DNA from: Syntrophobacteraceae bacterium
GTDB lineage: Bacteria > Desulfobacterota > Syntrophobacteria > Syntrophobacterales > Syntrophobacteraceae
DNA length: 51,721 bases
Direction of reading: 5' to 3'
Assembly (NCBI GenBank): GCA_013314815.1
Contig: JABUEY010000009.1
Span: forward strand, 1-51,721
Shown: positions 16,321 to 25,089 of the stretch, one piece after another
Layout of the letters: each line of letters starts with the position of its first letter
How positions within the stretch are numbered: position 1 is the first letter of the stretch
Made by a program: the position numbers and the translations under genes
Notes under the pieces: model-generated
What the model saw: the letters and a program-made list of their open reading frames with translations, nothing else
Databases searched by the model: none
What the model was told of the DNA's origin: nothing

Positions 16321-17985
16321 TCAGTCGTCCGGTGCCAGGTCTCCCGATCTGCGAATGGCCCGGAGAAGGCGGAAACCGAGCAGGAAGGACAGCAGAATTC
16401 CCGTCGATCCCGGAATCGAAATCCCATGAAAAAGAGGGGGGATTTCACCGCTCAAAATCAGGCAGGACCCAAGGAAAAGGGCGGCACACAGAATCCCGTA
16501 CACCAGCCGGTTTACGGCGGTGTCCACGCGGCGGTGTTCCAGGTGGATATCGAATTTTCCATCGCGCACGCGCCGGAGAATGTCGGACAGTTCGCGCGGA
16601 AACATTTCCACGAGCCGGTCCCAGTCGACGTAGGCCCGCTGAATCCGCTGCAGCAGCCGTCCCGGTGAAAAGCGCCTTTGCATCGCCCTGACATAATAGG
16701 GCTGCAGCAGATCGGCGAGGCTGAAATTCCGGTCGAGGGAGCGGGACGTCCCTTCGAGCATGACCAGTACCTTCACCAGCAGGGCCACATTGGATGGCAG
16801 GATAATGCGGTACCTCCGTATGATCTCGGTCAGGTCGGTCAACGCTCTGCTCAGATCCAGTTCGATGAGGGGCCTGCCGACATATTCGCCGAGGAATTCG
16901 GAAATGTCCGCGCGCAGGGCATCCCGGTCGAGCCCCTGGGGAACCGAACCCATACGCATGACATATTCCGTGAGTTGTCCTCCGTCTTTTTCCGCTGCAC
17001 AGAAAAGCATGCCCTCGATTTCTTCCCGGGTCCTGCCGTCCAGGCTTCCCACCATTCCGCAGTCGAGCAGAGCGATGATGCCGCCGGGCAGAACCCGGAT
17101 ATTTCCCGGATGAGGGTCGGCATGGTAGAAGCCGTCCCGAAAGACCATTTCCAGAAAGATGCCCGCCCCGCGCCTTGCAAGTTCTCCCGTGTCGATCCCT
17201 TCCCTGCGCAACAGATCGACATCGGCAATTCCGAATCCCTCGATCCGCTCCATGGTGAGCACCCGCCGGGCCGAAAGTTCGGGATACGGCCTCGGGATGT
17301 GCACCCCCTCGTCGTTCTCGAGATTGCGGGCGAATTGCTGAAGGTTGCGGAGTTCCCTGCGGAAATCGAGTTCCCGCAGCAGCTGGCGCCTGAATTCCAC
17401 AACCATCGCCCGCGGCTGGTACAATTTGATTTCGGGATCGTGCTTTTCAGCAAGTTCCGCCAGGGACAGGAGTATATCCAGGTCGTTGGAGATCCGTTCC
17501 TCGATGCCCTGGTGCTGCACCTTGACCACGACGGCTTCTCCGGTCAGAAGACTTGCCTGGTGGATCTGGCCGATGGATGCTGAAGCCGTCGCCCGATCGT
17601 CGAACTCGGCAAAAACCCGCTCGACAGGTTTCCCCAGTTCCATCTCGATGGTGGCCCGCACCGATTCCGGCGGGTCCGAGGGAGTATTGGCCTGCAGTTC
17701 CGAGAGTTCCCGTGCCAGTGCCGGCCCCACAAGGTCGACTCTCGTGCTCAGCATCTGGCCCAGCTTGATGAAGGTTGGTCCCAGTTCACTGAGAGCCATG
17801 CGGATCCGCGTCTCGGTGGGCATATCGGCAATGGCGAGTCCCTCGGAGCTCCTGAAAAGACTCTTCACGAGTTCCGGGTCACTTTCCTTGATCCAGTTGG
17901 CCAGTCCATACTTGAGAAGCACCGAAACAATCTCGGTAAACCTCTTGAGATTGCGGTTGAATTGCTGAAGTGAAATCAGGTTCAT
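16321..17985 (-). CDS. UbiB/ABC1/ADCK-family atypical kinase
   Basis: The 554-residue protein has the ABC1 family hallmarks: KLGQMLSTRVDLVGP (KxGQ motif, about 77-91), the Ala-rich loop ATASASIGQIHQA (about 132-144), the Lys of VVVKVQHQGI (about 151-160), HADPHPGNIRV (catalytic loop, about 290-300) and LLDCGMVG (DFG equivalent). Two hydrophobic helices close to the C-terminus (about 495-545) anchor it in the membrane. Proteins of this family support ubiquinone biosynthesis or lipid homeostasis by ATPase activity. No ubi or men genes are adjacent, so the process served is not known. It is convergent with the Fe-S/ASKHA gene, 82 bases apart. Confidence 0.9.
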   Translation of the reverse strand: MNLISLQQFNRNLKRFTEIVSVLLKYGLANWIKESDPELVKSLFRSSEGLAIADMPTETRIRMALSELGPTFIKLGQMLSTRVDLVGPALARELSELQANTPSDPPESVRATIEMELGKPVERVFAEFDDRATASASIGQIHQASLLTGEAVVVKVQHQGIEERISNDLDILLSLAELAEKHDPEIKLYQPRAMVVEFRRQLLRELDFRRELRNLQQFARNLENDEGVHIPRPYPELSARRVLTMERIEGFGIADVDLLRREGIDTGELARRGAGIFLEMVFRDGFYHADPHPGNIRVLPGGIIALLDCGMVGSLDGRTREEIEGMLFCAAEKDGGQLTEYVMRMGSVPQGLDRDALRADISEFLGEYVGRPLIELDLSRALTDLTEIIRRYRIILPSNVALLVKVLVMLEGTSRSLDRNFSLADLLQPYYVRAMQRRFSPGRLLQRIQRAYVDWDRLVEMFPRELSDILRRVRDGKFDIHLEHRRVDTAVNRLVYGILCAALFLGSCLILSGEIPPLFHGISIPGSTGILLSFLLGFRLLRAIRRSGDLAPDD

Positions 17986-18948
17986 TGTGAGAAAAACCTC
18001 GTATGCGTGTCTTCAAGGGCCTCCATGAACCCTCCCCCCGATACGCGGCAGGCGCGTCTGTGCACCCTGACTTTCCCTGAAAGCATCGTGGATAAGGTAA
18101 AGGGGATGGGTCCAAGGCTCCGCGGCAGTGCCCCGGAGCCGGGCGGAGATTACCGCCCGAAACACTCGGGTGGAGCTCTCCACGCAAGGTCCCGTCTCTC
18201 TAGGCCGCGCCGCTGCACGCTGTCATGAGATGCATTCCAATCTTATCATAAAATCTTTCCGTTCAGCCCGATAATGAGTGCGCCGTTTGCGCCTCCTAAA
18301 GAGCCGGGTCCATCCGGCAAACTTCCATGAGCCGAGGACTCACAACGAACTGTGAAGACAGGTCGAACAAGGATTAAACTCCCGTTGAACGGACAAACCC
18401 GAGCCGAAAGAAAAACACCGGACCACGCACATAATACCTGTAATCAGCTGATCTCATAAAAATCGGGCCAAACAGTTCCTGCATCTTTTGCGCGAATGAC
18501 GCTGCTGTGGCCATGACTCTGTTGTGGGTGAATTCATTCTTGTGCGACAATCGTCCGGGTACGCGCTTGCTGGAAGAACCAAAGGTCAGAAGCAAAGCGA
18601 GAGGGATAGAACGACAGGCGTTGCATGGGAGAAATGTCCTGCAGGGGAAAGAAGAGGAGCGGTTCCCGCGACAGGCTGCCTCAGTCCCGCGATGGTATCG
18701 GCGGTCGTGGAATGCCGGTATCGAGGCTTTCCGTGCGCCTTTCCACGGCCTGTGGAAAGGCGTTGCATAACGTCTCGTACGCGATTTAGCCAACCGCTTT
18801 CCGATGTCTCCACTTTAGGTTGACAATGCTTCTCAGTATAGACTATCAGGGAATACCGGTTTGCTTTCCAAGGCCGGCTGCCTGGTTTATAGTAAAGGCG
18901 GAACCGGCTGCAACAGGTCGGAGTGGGAATGAAACCAGAGGTGTATAG
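17986..18948. other. Long intergenic region, 963 bases
   Basis: It separates the divergent UbiB-like and KefB-like genes. Open frames around 18374-18823 exist on both strands, but they lack ribosome sites, are Arg/Ser-rich and resemble nothing. A fragment of the GIY-YIG-relic repeat is at 18311-18349. TTGACA at 18820-18825 could be a -35 box, but no well-spaced -10 follows. Confidence 0.5.
18311..18349 (+). repeat. Leading fragment of the dispersed GIY-YIG-relic repeat
   Basis: CATCCGGCAAAC-T-TCCATGAGCCG-A-GGAC matches 23079-23107 with single-base differences. The following ACTCACAACG resembles the GCTCACAATG of the copy at 39.9 kb. After that the similarity stops, so only the left end of the element is present. 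Confidence 0.5.
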
Positions 18949-20964
18949 ATGCAGATACCCTTACTGAGTGACATTGTCATCCTTTTCGGGTTGGCGGTCT
19001 TTGTCCTGTTCATATGCCACCAGATGCGCATTCCGGGGATTGTGGGGTTTCTGCTTACAGGAGTGGTCGTCGGTCCGCACGGACTCGGGCTGATCAGCGG
19101 TCTGCACGAGGTGGAGACCATGGCGGAAATCGGGGTCGTTCTGCTCCTTTTCACCATCGGTCTCGAATTTTCCATGAAGAACCTCTGGCAGCTCAAACGA
19201 TCCGTTCTCATGGGCGGTTCCTTCCAGGTGTTTGCAACCCTCCTCGTTACCTTTCTCGCGGCCTGGCATCTCGGGCAGGATCTCGGCAAATCGGTCTTTC
19301 TCGGCTTCCTGGTATCATTGAGCAGTACGGCCATTGTGCTGAAACTTTTTCAGGAGAGAGCGGAAATCGACAGTCCTCACGGGAAGATCGGTTTGGCCAT
19401 TCTGATCTTCCAGGACGTGGTGGCTGTGCCCATGATGCTCCTGACTCCCCTTATGGCCGGAGGCAAGGGTGACGTGGGAGGCCTCTTTCTCCTTCTGATG
19501 CTGAAGGGGGTTGGCATTGTGGCACTGGCCATTGTGTGCGCGCGCTACGTGGTGCCTCATATCCTTTACCAGGTGGCTCGAACCCGCAGCAGAGAGCTCT
19601 TTTTGCTTACCATTGTCGTCATATGCCTGGCCGTCGCCTGGCTGACTTCGAGTATAGGCCTGTCCCTGGCCCTGGGCGCGTTTCTGGCCGGGCTCATCAT
19701 CTCCGAATCGGAATACAGCTACCAGGCGTTGAGCAATCTTCTGCCCTTCAGGGACGTATTTACGAGTATTTTTTTCATCTCTGTCGGAATGCTGGTCGAT
19801 CTGAGCGTGCTGTTTGATCATCCCTGGCTGGTTTTTACCCTGGCCCTGGTCGTCATCGCGGTCAAGACTCTGGTGGCCGGATCCGCCGCAGCGATTCTGG
19901 GCTTTCCTTTCCGCACCATGCTCCTTTCCGGCCTGGCCCTGTGCCAGGTGGGGGAGTTTTCGTTCATCATCTCCAAGGCGGGAGTCCAGCACGGCCTGCT
20001 GGCCGGAAACACGTACCAGATTTTTCTTGCCATGTCCGTCCTCACGATGGTTGCGACTCCCTTCATCATGGCGGCCGGGCCGCGTGCCGCCAACCTGGTC
20101 ATGTCCCTGCCCCTGCCGGGAAGGTTGCGTAGAGGGCCGGTTTCCGCTTCCGCCGAAGACGGGAGCGAGGCTTTGGACGTTCCCAGGGATCACCTGCTCA
20201 TCATCGGCTACGGAGTGAACGGCAGGAACGTAGCGCGTGCCGCGAAGGTGGCCGGTATTCCCTACCTCATCATCGAAATGAACCCGGTGACGGTGAAGAA
20301 AGAAAAGGCCCGGGGCGAACCCATTATTTACGGGGATGCCAGCCAGGAGGCGGTGCTCGAACATGCGGGAGTCCATGAGGCGCGGGTCATGGTGGTGGGC
20401 ATTCCCGATCCGGTTGCCACCCGCATGGTGGTTGCTTCCGCCAGGCTGAGTTCGGAGCGCCTGCACATTATTGCCAGAACGCGGTTTCTGCAGGAGATGA
20501 AGCCGCTGTATGACCTGGGGGCCAATGAAGTCATTCCCGAGGAATTCGAGACGTCGGTCGAGATCTTCAGCAGGGTTCTGGCCAAGTACTTTGTCCCGAG
20601 AGACGAAATCGAGAAATTCGTTTCCGAGGTTCGAGGAGATGGGTACAGCATGTTCAGGAGTCTTTCCCAGGATGCCACGGGCACGTGCAGTACGGCCCTC
20701 TGTGATTTCAGGTTCTACCTCCCCGACGTGGAAGTCTGTACGCTGAGGGTGAAGGATGGCGCGCCGATCGCCGGGAAGTCTCTTTCCCAGGTCGAATTGA
20801 GAAAGAAGCACGGAGTCACCCTGCTGGCCCTCAGCAGAGACTCCCAGGTCGTTTCGAACCCTTCGGCGGACACGCAGATCCTGGAGGGAGACATTTCGGT
20901 GCTGGTCGGAACGCCGGAAAACATCACCAGGGTGAGGCGCCTTTTTGCCCCGGAAACAGGTTGA
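18949..20964 (+). CDS. KefB-like monovalent cation:proton antiporter with RCK domains
   Basis: The 671-residue protein starts at ATG 18949 behind AGAGGTG. Residues 1-385 hold about 12-13 membrane helices of the CPA2 Na+/H+ exchanger fold, with early GFLLTGVVVGPHGLGLI and the helix FQDVVAVPMMLL that carries a charged Asp. A TrkA-N/RCK_N domain (about 415-530) shows the nucleotide-binding motif LLIIGYGVNGRNVARAAK. A TrkA-C/RCK_C domain lies at about 585-668. This is the layout of KefB/KefC and YbaL-type K+ efflux systems, except that the RCK_C end is extra to KefB/C. A small zinc-ribbon gene starts 4 bases after its stop. Confidence 0.92.
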   Translation: MQIPLLSDIVILFGLAVFVLFICHQMRIPGIVGFLLTGVVVGPHGLGLISGLHEVETMAEIGVVLLLFTIGLEFSMKNLWQLKRSVLMGGSFQVFATLLVTFLAAWHLGQDLGKSVFLGFLVSLSSTAIVLKLFQERAEIDSPHGKIGLAILIFQDVVAVPMMLLTPLMAGGKGDVGGLFLLLMLKGVGIVALAIVCARYVVPHILYQVARTRSRELFLLTIVVICLAVAWLTSSIGLSLALGAFLAGLIISESEYSYQALSNLLPFRDVFTSIFFISVGMLVDLSVLFDHPWLVFTLALVVIAVKTLVAGSAAAILGFPFRTMLLSGLALCQVGEFSFIISKAGVQHGLLAGNTYQIFLAMSVLTMVATPFIMAAGPRAANLVMSLPLPGRLRRGPVSASAEDGSEALDVPRDHLLIIGYGVNGRNVARAAKVAGIPYLIIEMNPVTVKKEKARGEPIIYGDASQEAVLEHAGVHEARVMVVGIPDPVATRMVVASARLSSERLHIIARTRFLQEMKPLYDLGANEVIPEEFETSVEIFSRVLAKYFVPRDEIEKFVSEVRGDGYSMFRSLSQDATGTCSTALCDFRFYLPDVEVCTLRVKDGAPIAGKSLSQVELRKKHGVTLLALSRDSQVVSNPSADTQILEGDISVLVGTPENITRVRRLFAPETG

Positions 20965-20967
20965 GAC

Positions 20968-21129
20968 ATGGCCATGATTTTCCTTCCCGCCGTCCTTTCC
21001 GCACTCTCGGGAAAAAGGCGGTGTCCCAAATGCGGGACCGTTCAAGACGTCCCGAAGGCCCAGAGAAGACTCGCGACGAGGTGCAGGAAGTGCGGAAACC
21101 GGATCCCGGCTCCCGCTCCTGTCAAGTAG
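20968..21129 (+). CDS. Small zinc-ribbon protein, 53 residues
   Basis: An ATG at 20968, three bases after the antiporter stop, opens a 53-residue frame ending TAG at 21127-21129. It begins with a short hydrophobic run (MAMIFLPAVLSAL), then RRCPKCGTVQDVP and, after 12 more residues, TRCRKCGNRIP. Two CxxC knuckles about 20 residues apart are the classic zinc-ribbon arrangement. An AGG-containing site lies 7 bases before the ATG, inside the antiporter end. The tight spacing suggests co-transcription with the antiporter gene. The overlapping longer frame that starts at 20961 has no such pattern and I regard it as spurious. Function unknown. Confidence 0.65.
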   Translation: MAMIFLPAVLSALSGKRRCPKCGTVQDVPKAQRRLATRCRKCGNRIPAPAPVK

Positions 21130-21279
21130 ACACTTGTCAGAAGCCGTACCGGACAAGGTTCGAACGCCTTCCGTTTTCGCGACACTGAAAACGCCGGGCG
21201 CTTTCCGGATGGCATCTCCTCCGGGATGTCGGCACAACCCGGCCGTCACGGCGTGCAGCGCCTGGTGAGGTGAGACATT

Positions 21280-21972
21280 ATGAAAGGGTACAGGGAAAAC
21301 CTGTCGGAAGCCTTGCAGGCGGTTTTGCCCATCACGCTGGTAGTGATGATCCTCCAGTTTTCCATGGTATCCATGCCTGCCGTGGTGTTTATACGATTCC
21401 TGCTGGGAGCCTTGATGGTCATGGCGGGCCTTTCCCTGTTCCTGCACGGCGTGAAAACCGGCCTGCTGCCGCTCGGCGAACTGGTGGGGGCCGAGATGCC
21501 CAAACGTGCGTCATTTGCTTTCATGCTCCTGCTCGCTTTTATCCTCGGCTTCGTTGTAACCGTTGCGGAACCGGATGTGCGAGTCCTGGCTCACCAGGTG
21601 GATGTCGTCTCCGGCGGAGAAATCAATCGGAATATCCTGATTCTTACAGTAGCCCTGGGAGTGGGTTTCTTTGTCGCCCTTGCCATGCTCCGGATTATAG
21701 TGGGAATTCCCATAGCGTACCTGCTCGCTGGCGGTTATGTGCTTGTCATAATCCTTTCCTTCTTTACACATCCCGATTTCGTGCCCATTGCGTTTGACGC
21801 GGGGGGGGTTACGACGGGCCCCGTCACCGTTCCCTTTATACTCGCCCTCGGCGTCGGTACAGCATCGGTCCTGGGTGGAAGATCATCCATTACCGACGGC
21901 TTCGGCCTGGTGGGACTGGCATCCATCGGGCCGGTGATCGGAGTCATGATCCTGGGGGTTGTTTTCGGATGA
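21280..21972 (+). CDS. DUF1538 membrane protein, first subunit (UmpA/UmpB-type)
   Basis: This 230-residue protein has about six or seven membrane helices. It shows the DUF1538 signatures LFLHGVKTGLLPLGELVGAE (about 47-66) and FDAGGVTTGPVTVPFILALG (about 172-191). A homologous pair of such proteins, UmpAB of Halomonas, was reported as a two-component Na+(Li+,K+)/H+ antiporter (recalled, not checked). The start has GAGGTGAG 6 bases upstream. Its stop codon overlaps the ATG of the second subunit (ATGA at 21969). The nearby KefB-like gene is also a cation:proton exchanger. Confidence 0.88.
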   Translation: MKGYRENLSEALQAVLPITLVVMILQFSMVSMPAVVFIRFLLGALMVMAGLSLFLHGVKTGLLPLGELVGAEMPKRASFAFMLLLAFILGFVVTVAEPDVRVLAHQVDVVSGGEINRNILILTVALGVGFFVALAMLRIIVGIPIAYLLAGGYVLVIILSFFTHPDFVPIAFDAGGVTTGPVTVPFILALGVGTASVLGGRSSITDGFGLVGLASIGPVIGVMILGVVFG

Positions 21973-22694
21973 CGGAATTGCTTGAGTTTTTATACATCGG
22001 GGAGGTGGTCGAAGAGGTCGCCGTGGCCCTGGGTCCCCTCATCCTCTTCTTCATCTTCTTCCAGGTCTTCTTTCTGAAACTTCCCAGGGAGTATGTGTTC
22101 AACCTCCTGAAGGGGGTGGTCATGACCTCCGTCGGGCTGGTGCTTTTTCTGCAAGGCGTCAAGGTAGGTTTTCTTCCCACGGGCACCGCGATGGGGGAGA
22201 TCCTCGGCGGATCCGGCCGCCCCTGGTTCCTGATCCCCATCGGGTTCGGCTTCGGGTTGGTGGCCACCATAGCCGAACCCGCCGTCAGGATTCTCAGTTT
22301 CGAGGTCGAGAAGGCATCGAATGGAGCCATAAGGGCAAAGGTGATTCTTATAACCCTGTCCCTTGGAGTCGCCCTGTTCGTGGCGCTGGGCATGGTGCGG
22401 ACGATATACGGAATACCCGTTCATTATCTTGTCATCCCTGGATACCTGGGTGCACTGGCCATGCTGAAGTTTTCCGACCAGACGTTCACTTCCATTGCTT
22501 TCGACGCAGGCGGCGTCGCCACGGGCCCCATGACGGTGACTTTCGTCATGGCTTTGTCCGTGGGTGTGGCATCGGTCATGGAAGGCAGGAATCCCATCCT
22601 GGACGGCTTCGGATTGATTGCCCTGGTAGCGCTGGCCCCCATTCTTTCAGTCATGGTATTGGGACTGTTTTATTCATCCGGAAAGAGGAGATGA
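21969..22694 (+). CDS. DUF1538 membrane protein, second subunit
   Basis: The 241-residue protein is a paralogue of the preceding one. It has the same two signatures, VLFLQGVKVGFLPTGTAMGE (about 57-76) and FDAGGVATGPMTVTFVMALS (about 178-197), and the same number of membrane helices. The two differ enough to be an old duplication that forms a heteromer. It overlaps the upstream gene by 4 bases (ATGA) and the PII-like gene downstream by 4 bases (22691-22694). The strict coupling of three genes points to one complex made in fixed ratio. Confidence 0.88.
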   Translation: MTELLEFLYIGEVVEEVAVALGPLILFFIFFQVFFLKLPREYVFNLLKGVVMTSVGLVLFLQGVKVGFLPTGTAMGEILGGSGRPWFLIPIGFGFGLVATIAEPAVRILSFEVEKASNGAIRAKVILITLSLGVALFVALGMVRTIYGIPVHYLVIPGYLGALAMLKFSDQTFTSIAFDAGGVATGPMTVTFVMALSVGVASVMEGRNPILDGFGLIALVALAPILSVMVLGLFYSSGKRR

Positions 22695-23074
22695 CCATGG
22701 ACCCTGCCGGTGGGTACGATCTCATCATAACGATTGTCAACAAAGGCTGGTCGGAGAGGATCGTGAAGGCTTCCAAGGAGGCCGGGGCCGAAGGGGGCAC
22801 CATTATGTTCGGCCGCGGGACCGGCATCCATGAAACCAAGACCTTTTTCGGCATTCCCATAGAACCCGAGAAGGAAATCGTTTTCACCGCCATTCCCGAA
22901 GAAAAGACAAGGGAAGTTCTGTCCGCCATCATCGAGGCGGGCAGGCTCAATGAACCCGGTACAGGCGTTGCCTTTGTTCTCCCCCTCAAGTACGTCGCGG
23001 GCATCTGTCATCTCGTGCAGGGGATCTGGTCCTGCGGACCGGCTGAGAAGTCTTCGTCGCCGGCTAAGAAATGA
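22691..23074 (+). CDS. PII-like signal protein linked to the DUF1538 pair
   Basis: The 127-residue protein has the PII ferredoxin-like fold: YDLIITIVNKGWSERIVKASKEAGAEGGTIMFGRGTG (strand 1, helix 1, strand 2), EKEIVFTAIPEEKTREVLSAIIEAG (strand 3, helix 2) and TGVAFVLPLKYVAGI (strand 4). The T-loop is short (about IHETKTFFGIPIEPE) and lacks the uridylylated Tyr of GlnB/GlnK, so this is a PII-like rather than a classical nitrogen regulator. Its ATG overlaps the stop of the second DUF1538 gene. By analogy with AmtB-GlnK and SbtA-SbtB, I infer that it binds a nucleotide and gates the DUF1538 transporter. Confidence 0.85.
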   Translation: MTMDPAGGYDLIITIVNKGWSERIVKASKEAGAEGGTIMFGRGTGIHETKTFFGIPIEPEKEIVFTAIPEEKTREVLSAIIEAGRLNEPGTGVAFVLPLKYVAGICHLVQGIWSCGPAEKSSSPAKK

Positions 23075-23103
23075 GAATCATCCGGCAAACATCCATGAGC
23101 CGC

Positions 23104-23380
23104 GGACGTTGCTGCGATGGTAGGGGCGAAAGATTTTTCGCCCCTGCGGCCTTCCATTCTCCGATTTTGAAACCACGCATTGGCAGGCAGACCCAAACGG
23201 TACGTTGAACGCCGGTGTAACATCAAATCCGGTGCAGCGAGTGTGACATGACGAACAGGGTGCGGTCGAAGGATTTGCCAGGGAAACGGCCGAATCCGCC
23301 GATACCATGGAAAAGCAGTTGAGCAAATGAAAGAGCCTGGAAGACAGGATGGGTGGAGCAGGGCAATGCCGGGTGGAGAC
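23104..23380 (+). pseudogene. Dispersed repeat copy A: hairpin plus GIY-YIG nuclease relic
   Basis: It starts with GGACGTTG and carries a 10-bp hairpin AGGGGCGAAA-GATT-TTTCGCCCCT (23122-23145). The coding relic begins near 23198 (TTGGCAGGCAGACCC) and corresponds to the MAGRLNGT...VGVTSN part of small GIY-YIG proteins, but frameshifts and stops break it at once. It ends near the AGAGCCTGG...GGGTGGAGA block, which is shared with the copy at 39.9 kb. It is the most decayed of three copies. Confidence 0.6.
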
Positions 23381-23563
23381 CTTGAATGAATGTGTGTCGC
23401 AGAGCAGGGTGGAGGATGCGGGAGGAGAGGGCGCATGCCGGGTGCTCGAGTGGAGATGCCGACTCGGATATACTCTTTTTGACATTTTGCCGAAATCGGT
23501 TTACTTGTCTGGCTTGAGATTTGCCGGGTCATTTGCCGATCCTTCTGGAGTCCGTTCACTGTC

Positions 23564-24676
23564 ATGGCTTTGCCAAGTTTCCTGGATACGCTGAGACTTT
23601 CTCTTTTCGATGGGGGCCCCGGGTTTTCTCAGGTCGCCGTTACGAACAGGTGCAATGCTGACTGCGCATTCTGCAATTTCGCCCGCAGTCAGGGGCTGGA
23701 AAAGCATGATGCACCCGCTGACAGGCTTCTTCGATCCATAGATGTACTGTATGAAAAGGGGATACGTTACGTTGCCCTGATTGGAGGAGAACCGCTCCTT
23801 TATCCCGACATGGACAGAGTGGTGTCCGGGATGAGCCGGAGGGGCATGGAGCCGATCATCTGCACCAACGGCTGGCTGCTGTCCGAAAAGAGAATCCGGC
23901 GCCTTGCCGATACGGGAATCCGGAATCTTATCATCTCCATCGATGCGCCGGATGCCGGGGTGCATGACAAGAACAGGGGGTTGCCGGGACTCACGGAAAG
24001 GATCAGGAAGGCCAATGCGATCATCAACCGCCTGGGGATGCATTCCACGGCAAGCGTCACCATCAGCCGACTGTTGGGCGATATAAAAAGGCTGCCTACC
24101 TTCCTCGATGAAATGGGCTTTGCGGATCTTACTTTTTCCTATCCGCTGCAGAAGCTGTACTCCACGTATCTGTCCTACTCGGATTCCAGGCTGGTTGAAT
24201 TCTCCGCGTGCGAACTCCTCGCGATCTTCGAACAGCTCAAGGCTCTCAAGAAGCACTTCAGGGTCCTCAACCCTACTGCGGGCATGGATGAAATGATGAG
24301 GTTCCTCAGAAACGAGCCCGCCAGGTTTCCCTGCCTGGCCGGCTACAAGTATTTCTTCATAGACTGGAATCTCGATGTCTACCGCTGCCATTACCTGCCG
24401 ACCAGGATCTGCTCGGTCGAGGACCTGCCGAATGCTGCTCCTGTCCGGGACAACTGCGCCCGCTGCATGATCGACTGCTACAGGGAGCCGAGCATACTCC
24501 AGTACTGTGCCGTTGCGCTGGCCGATTCATGGAGGGAACTGAAAAGGGGACGACTGCGCAGTTCCGCGGCCTGTCTTTTTAACTCGAACAACGTCGTTTC
24601 CCTCGAGGCCGTCGCCGAACAGTTCGAGCTGGTCAGGCGATACAAGAGGCGCAGGGAAACCAACGGAGCCCGCTGA
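23564..24676 (+). CDS. Radical SAM protein with SPASM-like C-terminus
   Basis: The 370-residue protein has the radical SAM cluster motif C30-x3-C34-x2-C37 (TNRCNADCAFCNF) and the SAM-binding LIGGEPLLYPDM (about 72-83). The core barrel runs to about residue 230. The C-terminal part carries further cysteines (YRCHYLPTRIC, about 271-281, and NCARCMIDC, about 298-306) like a SPASM/twitch domain with an auxiliary Fe-S cluster. A GGAG site lies 12 bases before the ATG. It stands alone and has no short peptide or cofactor gene nearby, so the substrate is unknown. It is not a recognised quinohemoprotein or PQQ-type maturase. Confidence 0.85.
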   Translation: MALPSFLDTLRLSLFDGGPGFSQVAVTNRCNADCAFCNFARSQGLEKHDAPADRLLRSIDVLYEKGIRYVALIGGEPLLYPDMDRVVSGMSRRGMEPIICTNGWLLSEKRIRRLADTGIRNLIISIDAPDAGVHDKNRGLPGLTERIRKANAIINRLGMHSTASVTISRLLGDIKRLPTFLDEMGFADLTFSYPLQKLYSTYLSYSDSRLVEFSACELLAIFEQLKALKKHFRVLNPTAGMDEMMRFLRNEPARFPCLAGYKYFFIDWNLDVYRCHYLPTRICSVEDLPNAAPVRDNCARCMIDCYREPSILQYCAVALADSWRELKRGRLRSSAACLFNSNNVVSLEAVAEQFELVRRYKRRRETNGAR

Positions 24677-25089
24677 CCTTTCTTTCACAACCTCGAATGA
24701 TGCCGATCTGCCCAGTCCGGCAGGACTCCCATGAAGAAAACGACAGCTGTTGTTCCTGCACGCAGTCTTTTCCTGCAATCTGAAGCGAATCATTGAAGCC
24801 CGTCCATGTCCTTCAACTGTTTGTAATTTGGTCTATATCTGCTGAATCGAGGTTGATGGGGAATTCTATAGTGAATATATTCCATGACAAGTCGCGATAG
24901 ATCGAGTCTCAACGACAATGGAAAGCAGGGGCAGGAAATCTCCGCCTGCATGCAGCCGGTGAACATTTCAAGTGGTCGCTTGCCCAAAAGTATGCATCCA
25001 CCACGCACTTCGCACTGAAGCATCCTTGCCGAGGCGGCATCCTGTTCCGAGAATTCAGACTGCAACACCCCGGGGAGGCGTTTATAGAG
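24677..25089. other. Intergenic region before the efflux genes
   Basis: No gene is supported in these 413 bases. The ribosome site of the adaptor gene (GGGGAGG) is at the right end. I saw no clear metal-regulator palindrome (CueR/MerR- or CsoR-like). Confidence 0.45.

Noticed and set aside
18374-18823. Overlapping open frames on both strands between the UbiB-like and KefB-like genes
   Set aside because: No ribosome sites, no motifs, and mutually overlapping frames of similar length; likely non-coding repeat-bearing DNA.
18820-18849. TTGACA at 18820 as a promoter of the KefB-like gene
   Set aside because: The possible -10 boxes lie at 11, 15 or 18 bases and match poorly, so I did not list it.
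20961-21188. 75-codon frame overlapping the antiporter stop
   Set aside because: The alternative frame from 20968 encodes a clear zinc ribbon in the same bases; this one has only basic, low-complexity sequence.
19315-21447. Long minus-strand open frame (710 codons) opposite the KefB-like gene
   Set aside because: It is antisense to a well-supported antiporter gene, is His/Gly/Arg-rich with no domain, and results from high GC in the third codon position of the real gene.
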